DNA of 64,000 bases from Impatiens glandulifera (taxonomy: Eukaryota > Streptophyta > Magnoliopsida > Ericales > Balsaminaceae). The stretch lies in NCBI RefSeq assembly GCF_907164915.1, contig NC_061862.1, forward strand, positions 84,926,846-84,990,845, written 5' to 3'. Under the pieces are notes generated by a model. That model saw only the letters and a list, made by a program, of their open reading frames with translations, did no database searches and had not been told where the DNA came from. Both the position numbers and the translations under genes were made by a program. Positions 1-11,399 of the stretch are shown here, piece after piece; within the stretch, counting starts at the first letter, position 1, and every line of letters starts with the position of its first letter.

Positions 1-2
1 AG

Positions 3-91
3 AAAAACGGTGATGATAAAAATGATGCAGCCAACGTTGTTACAGAATCTGTCACTAATGCGTTACTTCTGTCTGTTGATAGCCACTGGAT
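3..91 (+). pseudogene. copia protease-region remnant with internal deletion
   Basis: The frame starting at position 3 reads ...TNALLLSVDSHW, the stretch that normally precedes the aspartic protease Asp-Ser/Thr-Gly motif. At about position 89 it jumps directly to the sequence before the GAG-pre-integrase domain, in a different frame (DIVGIGDIKLKMEN from 89). The catalytic Asp motif and its surroundings are therefore missing and the frame is shifted. This reading rests on the known order of copia pol; the flanking peptides are seen directly. Confidence 0.75.
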
Positions 92-928
92 ATTGTTGGC
101 ATTGGTGACATCAAATTGAAGATGGAAAATGGTTCTGTTTGGAAGATTAATAAGGTGAGACACATTCCAGGTTTAATGCGTAATCTGATTTCTGTTACAC
201 AACTTGATGAAGAAGGTCACAATTTCAGTTGTGGAAATGGTGCGTGGAAGGTGACTAAAGGAGAAATAGTTGTTGCTCGAGGTCACAAAACTGGAATGCT
301 ATACACGACTTCAACTTGTAGAGAATCAGTTGCTGCTTTAGTTGATGAGTCGAAGAATAGTGAACTGTGGCATTGCAGGTTGGGCCATATGAGCAAAAAA
401 GGGATGAAAATTCTTTTGAAGAATGGGCAGATTCTAGAACTGAAGTCTGTTGATTATCAGTTATGTGAAACCTGCATTCTTGGAAAACAGAAACGAGTGA
501 GTTTCTTAAAAACTGGGAAGGAGCTCAAGAAAGAAAGACTAGAGTTGGTACACACTGATGTGTGGGGACCTGCACCTGTTTCTTCTATTGGTGGATCATA
601 CTACTATGTGACTTTTATAGATGATTCAACCAGAAAAGTATGGGTTTACTTTATGAAGCACAAGTCTGAAGTATTTGCTATTTTCAAGAAGTGGAAGGCT
701 TTGGTTGAAAATGAAACAAATCAGAAAGTTAAGTGCTTGAGATCCGACAACGGAGGTGAATATATCAATTCAGATTTCAAAGAGTATTGTGCTGAGAATG
801 GGATCAGTATGGTGAAGACTGTTCCCCGAACGCCTCAAGAGAATGAAGTAGTTGAACGAATGAATCGAACACTTAACGAGCGTGCTAGAAGCATAAGATT
901 GTATGCAGGGCTGCCTAAAACCTTCTAG
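89..928 (+). pseudogene. copia GAG-pre-integrase and integrase core (broken)
   Basis: The zinc-binding HHCC domain is visible (HCRLGH ... CETC, translated from about 370-470). It is followed by an integrase core with the expected acidic residues: Asp in VHTDVWGP, Asp in RSDNGGEY, and Glu in NEVVERMN. The catalytic triad appears preserved. The frame ends at TAG 926-928 inside the PKTF stretch, where relatives usually have Trp, so it is probably a TGG to TAG change. The same frame continues beyond the stop. The first usable start is not biological, because the product would be cut from a polyprotein. Confidence 0.93.
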
Positions 929-1312
929 GCAGAAGCTATTAATACTGCTGCCTATTTAATAAACAGGGGACCCTCTATTTCTCTTGAATTCAGAATTCCT
1001 GAAGAATCTTGGAGCAATAAAAAGGTAAACCTTTCTTATTTGAAAGTGTTTGGTTGTTTATCATATGTTCATATTAATGAATGTGATAGGAGCAAGCTTG
1101 ATCCAAAGTCTAATAAATGTTTTTTCATTGGTTATGGTGATATCGATTTTGGTTATCGTTTCTGGGATAATCAAAATCGGAAGATCATTCGTAGCAGAAA
1201 TGTTATCTTCAATGAACAGGTTCTCTACAAAGATTGTGTTGGAAAGACATCAGATGGTGATTCTAAGTTGGAAGAGACTGGTACTGTCGATTTGAGAGAA
1301 TTTTCAGCTTAA
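929..1312 (+). pseudogene. copia integrase C-terminal part
   Basis: This continues the upstream integrase frame past the TAG. It reads EAINTAAYLINRGPS and then the conserved LKVFGCLSYVHI and CFFIGYGD stretches typical of the region after the copia integrase core. TAA at 1310-1312 is a second in-frame nonsense codon, after which the same frame continues into the reverse transcriptase. Seen directly: same reading frame (coordinate mod 3 = 2) on both sides of both stops. Confidence 0.9.
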
Positions 1313-2248
1313 TATATACCGGTTGTCGAAGAAGAACAATGTGTTGTTGAAGATGAAATTGTTGAGAACATGGCCCCAGAAGTAAATCAGAAAACACCGG
1401 TTATACAATTGAGAAGATCATCAAATAATCGAAAACCAGTTGATAGGTGGTCTCCATCTCTAAACTATATCTTGTTGACAGATAGAGGTGAACCTGAATG
1501 TTTTGAGGAAGCAATACAATCTAATGAATCAATTAAATGGGAGTCTTCTATGAAAGATGAGATGGATTCTTTGATGTTGAATCAGACTTGGGAGCTCACT
1601 GAGCTACCAAAAGGAAAGAAAGCACTTCACAACAAATGGATCTTCAGGATTAGAGAAGAACATGATAAAACCATGAGGTACAAGGCAAGGTTGGTTGTGA
1701 AAGGATTTCAACAGAAAGAAGGTATTGACTACAATGAAATCTTCTCTCCAGTAGTTAAATTGATGACAATCAGAACTATTTTGAGTTTGGTTGTGAAAGA
1801 AGACCTTCATCTTCAACAAATGGATGTCAAAACTGCTTTTCTTCATGGTGATTTAGATGAAGAGATTTATATGCGACAACCAGAAGGATTTGAAATCAAA
1901 GGAAAAGATGAGCTTGTATGTAAGCTTCAGAAGAGTCTGTATGGTTTGAAACAGGCTCCAAGACAATGGTACAAGAAGTTCGATAGTTTCATGAAAAGTA
2001 ACAATTTTCTAAGGTGTGAAGCTGATCATTGTTGTTATATCAAGAGATTTGATAAATCGTACATTATTCTGCTCCTCTACGTTGATGATATGTTGATTGC
2101 TGGAGCAAGCTTGTATGAGATTAACAAGCTCAAGAAAGAGTTGTCTGAAAAGTTTGCAATGAAAGATTTGGGTGTTGCTAAACAAATCATTGAAATGAGA
2201 ATTTCAGAGATGAAGAAGTTCTCAAGCTTTCACAAGAAGAATATGTGA
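1313..2248 (+). pseudogene. copia reverse transcriptase
   Basis: RT domain of copia type (RVT_2-like). It opens with the WELTELPKGKKAL and NKWIFRIR block, then MDVKTAFLHGDL carrying the first catalytic Asp, YGLKQAPRQWY, and the YVDD box in LLLYVDDMLIAG with the second and third catalytic Asp residues. All core motifs are present. The frame drops out near 2215 (coding resumes in another frame by 2245), so RT and RNase H are no longer joined. Confidence 0.95.
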
Positions 2249-3033
2249 AGAAAGTTCTTAGCAAGTTCAACTTGTATGATGCAAAACCAGTTACTACCCC
2301 CTTAGCTAGTCACTTTAGACTATCTAAAGATCAGTCGCCTTCAACAAATGAGGAGAAAAATTACATGGCCACTGTTTCGTATGCCTCTGTCATTGGTTGT
2401 ATTATGTATGAGATGGTTTGCACAAGACCAAACATAGCACATGCAGTGGGAGTTGTTAGCAGATTCATGAGCAACCCGGGTAGACAATATTGGGAGGCAG
2501 TAAAGTGGATACTACGATACTTAAGAGGAAGTACGGGTCTCGCTTTGTGTTTTCGAAAGTCTAATATGGGTTTAGAAGGATATGTTGATGCTGACAATGG
2601 TGGTGATGTTGATAGTAGGAAGAACACAACAGGGTACATTTATACTCTGGGAGGTTTTGCAATTAGTTGGGTATCAAAATTGCAGAAGATTGTTGCTCTT
2701 TCTAGTTGTGAAGCAGAGTATGTTGCTGTGACAGAAGCTGCTAAGGAGATGATGTGGTTACAACCCTTTTTGCGAGAATTGGGTCAAGACTACGAGGGAA
2801 GTGTGTTGCGATGCGACAGTCAGAGTGCCATTCATTTGGCAAAGAATCCTGTTTATCATGGTAGGACGAAGCATATACAGGTTCGTTATCATTTCATCCG
2901 GTCAGCTTTAGAAGATGGAGTATTAGCTTTTGAGAAGATTCCCGGGAGTGAGAATACAGCTGATATGTTGACGAAAGCTGTGACAAATGAGAAACTGAAG
3001 TTGTGTGCAACTTCAGTTGGTCTTCTTCGTTAA
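2245..3033 (+). pseudogene. copia connection and RNase H domain
   Basis: This is the C-terminal end of pol in the frame entered by the upstream frameshift. RNase H acidic residues are visible in YVDADNGG, CEAEYVA, RCDSQSA and ENTADMLTK, and the HGRTKHIQVRYHF block that ends copia pol is intact. The TAA near 3033 is the natural end of pol, about 60 bases before the LTR. Because this part is otherwise clean, the element looks moderately old rather than ancient. Confidence 0.95.
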
Positions 3034-3081
3034 GACACCGAATGGAAAGCCACTACCGATCGAGAGATGATGAAGTTAGTC

Positions 3082-3095
3082 TCCAAGTGGGAGAT
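3082..3095 (+). promoter_or_regulatory. polypurine tract of the copia element
   Basis: A purine-rich stretch (AAGTGGGAGAT) lies immediately before the TGTTGAG start of the 3' LTR, the standard position of the plus-strand primer in plant copia elements. Confidence 0.85.
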
Positions 3096-3465
3096 TGTTG
3101 AGTTATGGAGCCTACACTTATAATAAATTCTACATTGTTAATTAGAGTTTATTGGGTTTTCTTTTTTTGGTTTTGGGCTTGTGCCTGACCAAAGTTATTT
3201 AGGTTTATTACCTGAATGTTTACCCTATAAATATGTGATTATTAAGGGTTTACATTGGGGTTAGACAGAATTCTAAAGAGATAAAGTGTGAAGAAAAAAC
3301 TTTGTATTCCTTCTTCTTCTTCATAGTAAATCTGGTGGTGGCTGAAGTGGATGTAGCTCAATTTGAGTGAACCACTATAAATCTGTGTGTTCTTGTGTTC
3401 TTCTTTCTTGTGTTTTTACAGATTGTTTTCAAACAGGTCGGATTTGAGAGATACAAATCCTAACA
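3096..3465 (+). repeat. 3' LTR of the copia element
   Basis: It begins TGTTGAG directly after the polypurine tract and ends CCTAACA, giving the 5'-TG...CA-3' termini of an LTR about 370 bp long. It contains a TATA-like CTATAAATA at about 3225-3233. The pyrimidine stretch near 3307-3325 falls where the R/U5 region would be. The 5' LTR is outside the window, so the boundaries rest on the termini and the polypurine tract. Confidence 0.88.
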
Positions 3466-5219
3466 TTCAAGTCTATTCAACAGTATATTTGACATCAACT
3501 TTTGTTCATGTTCCCAATTAGAAAAGGAAAAAATTGATGATAGAGCTGAAAGATTGTCTTCATCATAGTTGGTAAAAATTCAAAATCTTTTAAATTGTAC
3601 AATACTCTCACATAAAGGAATATATGATTTAGAAGTTATGCATTATTTTTTTTTTTAGTTTTGAGATAAAGCAATTTCTTGGTATTAAGATAAAACAATA
3701 TAGACATAAAGTGTCATTTTTTAAGGGAGAGTAAAACAACAATCTCACCTACTTGAATCATAACTGGCATACAAATCAATATTTTCAAGATCATAGCCTT
3801 TGAGGAAGAAGGAAAAACTTTGGGAGTTTTACAATTGAGGTTTTTCATAAAGTAAATTAATACATTCCATAAAGGGATTGTGTCTTTAATTTAATTTGGA
3901 CTAAATTTGGATAGGACATTTAACGGAAATAATTTAATCCAATTATTTTAGGAGTTGTAATTCTTTGCTAGAAGTCAACTGCGATTAATGAGTTTAAACC
4001 TATAACTATAATAATTGGGTCATATGAGGTCATACTTAAAGTTGACAAATTGATTAAGTGGGAATAATTTCTAATTATTGTATATATTATATATTATTAA
4101 TAATTAGAAATATTATTTTATTGTTGATATAAAATAATCATTAATGATGAAATTAATTTCAAAAATTGATAATTATAAATATTATTTTATAGTTTTGTTT
4201 ATGAAATAAAACAATCATAAATGGTAATATTAATTAAGGAAACGAAAAGAAAAATATCAAAGATTGTCTTTTGATATTATAATAGGGAATGATTATAATT
4301 AGCAAATGAGAAAATCTCTCAGGAGGAGCCAATCTTTCATCTCTCTCATTTTAATCAATTAGAGTGAGAAATATTTTTCCGATAGAGAAATATTTTTTCG
4401 CTCTATTACACATTTTTTTTCCAAAAGACAATAAAATTGTGTTTGTTGTTCTCTCGTTTTAGCAATCGAAGACAACAAGATCTAAACGGACTTGTGTGGA
4501 CCGACTAGAGGAGCAACACCTAGGACTCTTATTTTTCCATACTGCAAGATCTACCGAGTTCACGCAATAAAGGTATAACTTAATGAATTATATTTTTAGT
4601 CGGTCGATTATGCATTAATATCCTGATTGGATATTTAGATTAGATTTTTTTCGCAACATATATCTAATAAACTTTTCAATATTTCAGGTCAGATTAAGAA
4701 TTTACTTTTGGTGTTGAATTAGTGTATACTACAAGTGTTTATTGTTTTATTTAATCTTTGTCTTATTATTTTCATATATATTATTTATTTTCTGTGAACA
4801 AATTGGAATTAAGAAGATACCAAAATTCATTTACACAGTCTCACATTTGAATAAATGTGCTCCACAATAAGATATTTCTTGTTATAAAAGTGACAAATTG
4901 GATCATCCATAACTCATTGGTTATTAAGCTTATTGGAGGTCTTCAGTATAATTAATTCATACTTTTTAAAGATAAGGATTGTTTAAAATAAACATCATCC
5001 GGAAAAGAATAACGCATTAAGTTAAAGTCGGGTCATGATTTTGGAGTCGACCAAATTTAACTCTAGCCTTCTTTTCCTTTGGAATATTTACTTTGTAAGG
5101 AATACACTTGTCCTTTTAAAACTCAATTGATTTTACATTTTTCACCTTCTAATGAGACCTTTAACTTGAGATATTTCCTTGCAAGAATGTAATATTCTTT
5201 TATCTGATGCCAAAATGAG
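3466..5219. other. AT-rich intergenic sequence, possible old LTR remnant
   Basis: No gene is seen. Around 4340-4600 the base composition becomes less AT-rich and includes a GC-richer block near 4470-4560, followed by a GTATAACTT-like tail. This resembles the end of a decayed LTR, but no matching partner, TG/CA termini or TSD was found. It is recorded as unresolved. Confidence 0.3.
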
Positions 5220-6349
5220 TCTATATTTGATATTAGATAGGCGAGAGAACTTTGGGCCTCAAACATCAAGAAATTATAATACTTCATTTTGGGCTTTATC
5301 CAGAAACTTAGTGGGCTTGGACTATTTGGTATAAGGCAGCTAGTGTAGGCCCGATAAGGGTAAGATTAATATTGAACACTAACTTTAAAAATATTACTAA
5401 GATTACGATTAAAAATATAAACATTTGAATAGAAATATTTTAGATAAAATTATTACTCAAATTTAATTAATTTTAGTGTGTAAATATTGAGTTAGATAAA
5501 AAAAATTAAACTTTTTCTTATATTTTCAAATTATATAAGAGAAAAACATTTGAATTATAGTTTTATTACATTATAGTTTGTATCATGTATTTGATTGCTT
5601 GTGTTTATTCTTTAGATAATCTTCAATATATTTAATAAGATAGAATTGTTTAATTTGTATGATAAACTTGTTATTTTTTCTCATGGTTTAAATGACATCT
5701 ATGATAAGTTTTGAAACTCTTGGTTAGTCACTAAAAATGTTACAAGGTAAGTTAATATGGATTTGTAGTAGGCTAGGTTGAGTGTATACACAAGTTGTTA
5801 TATTGATGGATGGTTTCTCTATTATGTTTGTCTAATGGCTTTTATACTCATTGTCAACAAAATTAATTAGTTTAAATATGGATGTCTCCACAATTTAGAA
5901 TTAGACATGAGTCTAATATGTGATGTGTCCCTAGCTCATATCATCTAGGAATATCGTCTTCTACAGCTGTTCCTACATAATTTGAGTGTAGAAAATTTCG
6001 GAAAGGTTATGGTGCATTATTCTCTTGAGGAGGAGCACCCAATACAATTGGATCTTCCACACATATCTTAGCTGAAGTCACTGAACACACTACAGTTGCA
6101 AAAAAATTTGACAACAACACAATTAGGAATTCTGTTAGGGATTATTAGGGGTGAGCATAATTTAGGTTTACCCAAACCCAACCCTAATCCAAACCCAAAA
6201 TATTAATTTGGGTTGGTTAATATGGGTTGGGTTGAGTTGAGTATGAGTTGAGTTTAATTTGGGTTGGGTTAGGGTTACCCAAATTACCTAAATTATATAA
6301 ATTTAATTTAATTCTCTATTATTAATCCAATATAAACTAATCTAATTTC

Positions 6350-6720
6350 TTTTTTTTTGGGAAAACAGCTTAGTGCCATTTCATTAAAAAAACCCAAAAG
6401 AGGGAAAAAATACAAAAGTTTAAGATCAGATCTAGACAATTTCTAGATTTGACAATGAAACAATAATTGAATTACAGACAATAACAATAATCAATTAGCG
6501 CCTACAACGTTTTTACTTTTATTCTACTTGTGACCTTCTCAAACGAAATATCCCATATATGGCAGAACTTTCTATTCTCTTCATTCCTTTCGATTCCTCT
6601 CTAGGATTGAATGAGTGCATTTCCATCTGAAGTTATATCTCTCCAAATATCTTCAGCGGTTCTACTTCTTCCACTGTAAGTTTTTGAATTTCTTTCTTTC
6701 CAGATATTGTAGATTACTGA
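6350..6720 (-). mobile_element. LINE 3' end (zinc-binding RT tail and 3' UTR)
   Basis: Its reverse complement aligns with 17,760-18,131: the end of the ORF2 coding tail (TCAGTAATCTACAATATC at the junction), the Gln/Asn codon-like CAACAATAA stretch, and a 3' end of AATGGCACTAAGCTG then TTTTCCC and poly(A). Only about 370 bp of the element are present, which is normal for 5'-truncated LINE copies. Confidence 0.88.
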
Positions 6721-6844
6721 TACCAACCCTAAGTTCCTGGGTTCGAGTCCGTCGGGCGGCAAGTTCTACGCCTGGTTAAATGATTAAGTGTGTTTGCGGG
6801 CTACATACTTAATCTGTTGTCCCATTTTAATCCCATACTATCCC
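6721..6844 (+). mobile_element. tRNA-derived SINE, 5'-truncated
   Basis: It contains a perfect tRNA-type B box GGTTCGAGTCC at 6740-6750 and then the family tail (ATGATTAAGTGTGTTTGCGG, GGCTACATACTTAAT, TTGTCCCATTTT). The same family occurs full-length on the minus strand at 14,217-14,335 and 14,336-14,470. The A box is missing here because the 5' end is fused to the LINE fragment. Confidence 0.85.
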
Positions 6845-6860
6845 AAACTAATCTAATTTC

Positions 6861-8190
6861 AACTTTAGGTCGAACATGTTTTTGATATGTTTAATACGTT
6901 TTTCACACATTTAATATGTTTTTCACACGTTTAACAAGTTTTTAATATTTTTAACAAGTTTTCACACTTATAACACGTTTTTCACACGTTTAATACGTTT
7001 TGGCACGTTTAACACGTTTTTGATATGTTTAACACGTTTTCACACTAATAACACATTTTTCACGTTTTTGTGACGTTTAACAAATTTTGACATGTTTAAT
7101 ACGTTTAACGTGTTTTAGACAAATTTAACACGTTTTTTTATGTTTTTGGCACGTTTAAGATGTTTTTAACATATTTAACACGTTAACACGTTTTTGATAA
7201 GTTTAACACGGTTTTCACGTTTTAGGCACGTTTAACACGTTTTTGACATTTTAACACGTTTTTGATATTTTTAACACGTTTTTGATATGTTTAACACGTT
7301 TTTCACATGTTTTTTACTTTTTGATATATTTAACACGTTTTTGACATATTTGACAAGTTAACATATTTTTCACATTTTTGACACGTTTAACACATTTTTA
7401 ACATGTTAAACACGTTTAACACATTTTTGGCTCATTTAACACATTAAACACGTTTGGTACGTTTAACACGTTATTCATGTTTTTGACACGTTTTTACATT
7501 TTTGGTACGTTTAACACATTTTTGACATTTTAACACGTTTAACACGTTTTTGCACAATTAACATATTTTTGACATGTTTAACATGTTTTTTTGGCATGTT
7601 AACATAATTTTATAAGTTTTAAAACATTTTGTCACGTTTTGGCATGTTTAACGCATTTTTCACGTTTTTCACATTTTTCACGTCAAACATGTGAAAAACA
7701 TATTAAACGTGTCAAAATGTGAGAAAAATGTTAAACGTGTCAAAATGTGCCAAAACGTGGAAAACATGAAAAATGTGTCAAAACTGCCAAAAACGTGAAA
7801 AAAATGTTAAACATGTTAAAAACATATTAAACGTGTCAAAAATGTGAAAAATGTGAAAAACGTGTCAAAACGTGTTAAACGTGCCAAAAACGTGAAAACG
7901 TGTCAAAATGTGTTAAATGTGTCATAATCGTGAAAAATGTGTCAAACGTGTAAAAAACGTGTTACACATATCAAAAACATGAAAAACGTGTTCAACTTGT
8001 CAAAATGTGTTAGATTTGCCAAAAACATGTTAAACGTGTTAAAAATATGTTAAACGTGTGGAAACGTATTAAACATGTCAAAAACGTGTTAAACATTTCA
8101 AAACGTGTCAAAAAAGTGAAAAATGTGGAAAACGTGTTAAAAATGTAAAAAACGTGTTAGACGAATAAAAATGTATCAAATGAGTCAAAT
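6861..8190. repeat. Degenerate inverted array of AACACGTTTTT motifs
   Basis: From 6870 to about 7680 the plus strand is a run of imperfect short units close to AACACGTTTTTGACATGTTT. From about 7685 to 8190 the units switch to the reverse complement (AAACGTGTCAAAAACGTG). The turn is at about 7680 (TTTTTCACGTCAAACATGTG). The two halves can pair into a long imperfect hairpin, centred inside the hAT. No reading frame is kept. Confidence 0.9.
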
Positions 8191-9102
8191 ACATATTAAA
8201 TAAAAAAATAAAATAATTTGGGTTACCCAACCCATACTCAACCCAACCCATACCCAACTCATATTAATAAATAATATAGGTTAAATTATAAGTTGGGTAA
8301 ATTTAATTTGAGTTGAATATGGGTTGGGTAATACGAGTTGGGTTTACCCGTTTGCTCACCCTAGGGATTGTAATCAGAAAACTATTCCGCCATTAGAGGA
8401 TAAATGAAGAAAACTCTTGAATTGTGTGGAGAAAAGTATTGAGCCATTAGAATTAGAATTTTATTAAATTATTTATATTATAAAGTATTTAAATTAAAAT
8501 TATTATTTGTAATGTTTATAATATAAACCATTGGTTCACAAGCTCTTGAAATAATAAGAAGAAAGTAATTATAACTAATAAATGCCCGACCAAGACAGTT
8601 AAAATCTATAACTAAAAAAATAAAATCAATTACACTTTTTTTTATACTAAATGTTAAGAAAACAAACAAATTATTATATAGATAGGAACTTGTATGATTT
8701 TCCCTTAAGCTCAATTTTTTAATTCAAATATTTTTAGTGAGTATTAAATTCGTTAAATTTGATTTGTTAGTTAATACTCTTATTATTTGAGCTATAAGCT
8801 AACCTAATAAATTTATAAAAATTAATTAATTATTTTCATTGATTTATATTCTCATATAAAACTTAATTTACCCTTTATAAATAAGAAATTTAATTCTAAC
8901 ATTTTAAATTATACAATTTTTGTGTAATAGCTTAAAAATTATTAAAGATAATGTAAACATTTATTAATTCAATACACAATGTTGTTGAAATTTAGAACGA
9001 TGAACATAAAATAAGTTAAATGACATAATAGGGATATTAAAATAGTTAAGTTAACTCTAATAGTTAAAACTTAGTATAAAGATATAAGAAACAGAAATAT
9101 TT

Positions 9103-9104
<2 letters not shown>

Positions 9105-9186
<82 letters not shown>
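9105..9186. repeat. (TA)n microsatellite, about 80 bp
   Basis: Uninterrupted TA dinucleotides. Copy C has a shorter TA run at the equivalent place (20,342-20,370), so the tract expanded differently in each paralogue. Confidence 0.97.
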
Positions 9187-9190
<4 letters not shown>

Positions 9191-9599
9191 AAAGATTACA
9201 AATTATGTTGTCAAGATAAAATGATTCCAGCTTATATAAAATGCCTAAGACTTGAGAAAAAAACAATTCTAAAAAAGTAAGATGATAAATGTGCCCCCTC
9301 TATGTACCCTTCTTTTTTCTCTCTTATATTGTTCATCATCAAATTGGCAATATAACCCATGCATGAAGACCATCGGATAAAATCATTAAAAGAATCACAT
9401 TTTCTTATATCATTTAACTTTCTCTCATTAAAAGTGACTTGTGACATACTCACAACTTGTTATTGCTTCCAAGACCTTTAAATGCAAAATTTCATGCTTC
9501 AATCGTATTTTTATGTATAAATATTTATATAAGTGGGATGCTAACATTGTGATATGATGTTAGATCGTTATTCTCGTCTAATAAAAGAGAATACTTATA

Positions 9600-11390
9600 G
9601 AAATAAAAAAAGAAAGGAAAATAGATAAATTTAAATAAATATGTGCACATATTTATTAGTTAAGCATTATAAAAATAAAGTAAAAGACATGTGAAAAACT
9701 ATAAATGAAAACTTTAGATTATGTAGATACTTCAAACACATAAGGTAATGTAATAAAAGTGCTTTTCAATTATTTTTTTTAAATATAAATTTGTACAAAA
9801 CTATTAACTGTTTATTAAGTTACATTGCAATTAATGAAATTCTTTCTAAAATTCTAATATATCATTTTTAAAAAAAATTATTGCTTCTTTCATAAGAAGA
9901 CAAATCATCACATATTTCAGCCTCTTTGAAACTTTATGAAAGCCTTAAACAAAGAAAATAATTTTTTAATAGTGATAGTAAAGTTTTGCACTCCAGTCAT
10001 CATGCCACTCAACAAGGGATATATGAGTTTCATTTTGACATTTTTAACATCTATTGCCTTTGGGATAATATTGATCAACTTTGTCTTCCACCAAAGATAT
10101 AGAGCATCTTCAAACAAACAAAAAAATGATAAGAATAAATCATATACTACTAACATGTGTAAATTAAAACACACATATCTTAACTTAAGTTATGTTCAAC
10201 TACCGTGACAATGAAATAATTTTTATATGTGACACATTGTTCTTGGTACTGCAAATGACCTCGAATACTCCTCAAAATAAAAATAATAATAATAATTTAT
10301 TTTGCAATTTTAAATATATCGATAAATGTTCGCTCCCATATACAATGTTTTTCATTGTATATTTGAAACATATGTAAGAAAAATCAAATGTGTTGTACAT
10401 AATCTAAATATACTTCATTATCAAGTTATAACATCAATTTACATGAGTTAATCAAACTACATTCTAACTTAAAAGCAAAGAAAAACTAAAAATAAACTCC
10501 AAATCAAAGATCTCAAAAGAATATAGTCACCTTGAAACTAACTTCTTTCACAATTGATAAAGGACATTGTTCTCGTCTCATCATAATTGACACCATTATA
10601 TAGTATTTACTTGTCCTTATTAAGTTTTGATTTACCAATCAAAAATTTCTTTCTTTTAGAACTATGTAAAATGTACTAATATGAAATACAATAATTTCAT
10701 GATGAAGATATATAAGAATACTTTTTAAAACAAGATGTGAAGACCAATATATTTGCTCATTAATGAGTTAATGGGAAATAATTTATAGTTAGATTAGCAA
10801 ATCAATTGATGATGTATATTCATTGGCATTAGTCATTAATTATGTATATAGTTTTAATTAATAGAATTTTGTCAACCAAACTCATTACCATAAGTATATG
10901 AGTTATACAATCTACAAGTGAGCTATTAAATTTTACAAAGATCAAAATAATATTAATTTTTGTCTTTTTAAGAAACAACATTATTTATTTATTTACATCT
11001 TAAAATACATCGTTTAAACACAAAACAACATAATACATAATAGGCATTCAAATATCAATTGAAACTCTATTTAAAAAGAGGTTAGTAGGTAACTATATAA
11101 TACCACCAAAAACAGTACAAATTCACTAAATCCAACAAAGACTTTATATACCTTCATTTGGTCAGGGTTATCTAAATATTGTTAAAATAATTCATTTTTT
11201 TTTTTAATTATCCATTCATCAACTACATCAATCAAACTTTAAATTATTTTTTTTATTATATATTAACAATTCTAAAATCTTTTTATTCAATAATTTAATT
11301 TGTCATCATTTAAATTCAAAACAAAATTATTTAAATAATTCAAATTAAAAAAACAAGTACATATAATAAAAATCAACGATAAATTATAAA
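9600..11390. other. AT-rich sequence, no gene recognised
   Basis: Part of duplicated segment A but poorly conserved in copy B. Overlapping open frames of 85-90 codons near 9917-10,208 on both strands are not supported by any recognised domain. The minus-strand frame reads ALYLWWKTKL in one place, too little to call a gene. Nothing else is seen. Confidence 0.4.
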
Positions 11391-11399
11391 TTCAATAAT

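Larger units (their letters stand above)
1..3465 (+). mobile_element. Ty1/copia (Tnt1-like) LTR retrotransposon, 3' part, degenerate
   Basis: The left edge of the window cuts this element, so the 5' LTR, primer site and gag are not visible. What remains reads in copia order: protease remnant, GAG-pre-integrase and integrase, reverse transcriptase, RNase H, polypurine tract, 3' LTR. The integrase-before-RT order is diagnostic of Ty1/copia. The pol frame is broken by a deletion at the protease, stops at 926-928 and 1310-1312, and a frameshift near 2215, so this copy cannot make a polyprotein. The sequence after the LTR starts TTCAA, a candidate 5-bp TSD that cannot be checked because the left end lies outside the window. 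Confidence 0.96.
6350..6844. mobile_element. LINE 3'-end / SINE head-to-head chimeric insertion
   Basis: Two retroposon fragments with both 3' ends facing outward are bracketed by a perfect 16-bp direct repeat AAACTAATCTAATTTC at 6334-6349 and 6845-6860. The left part (6350-6720, minus strand) is the 3' end of the LINE family also seen at 17,760-18,131, beginning with a T-run that is its poly(A) tail. The right part (6721-6844, plus strand) is a 5'-truncated tRNA-derived SINE. One TSD around both parts means they entered as one event. It lies inside the left subterminal region of the hAT. Confidence 0.9.
6146..8363. mobile_element. Non-autonomous hAT-type element with palindromic internal array
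   Basis: The ends are TAGGGGTGAGCA (6146-6157) and, inverted, TTTGCTCACCCTA (8351-8363), giving TIRs of about 12 bp with one indel. They are flanked by 8-bp direct repeats GGGATTAT (6138-6145) and GGGATTGT (8364-8371) with one mismatch, fitting the 8-bp TSD of hAT elements. Subterminal GGGTT-rich repeats lie inside both ends in inverted orientation (6165-6290 and 8218-8345). The interior has no coding capacity. The paralogous site at 24,470-24,477 holds a single GGGATTGT with matching flanks and no element. Confidence 0.88.

Noticed and set aside
3840..4690. Possible solo LTR
   Set aside because: No TG/CA termini, TSD or second copy could be found in the window.
6170..6290. Interstitial telomere repeat (GGGTT/TTAGGG-like)
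   Set aside because: Motif is mainly GGGTTGGGTT and GGGTTGAGTT, is inverted at the other end of the hAT, and is not the plant TTTAGGG array.
6739..6750. Possible tRNA gene from the B box
   Set aside because: No cloverleaf can be drawn; the sequence matches two SINE copies at 14,217-14,470 and lacks acceptor-stem pairing.
9057..9266. Minus-strand frame of alternating Tyr-Ile
   Set aside because: Translation of the TA microsatellite.
9917..10208. Open frames on both strands in copy A
   Set aside because: Only one short stretch resembles protein and copy B shows no conserved frame.
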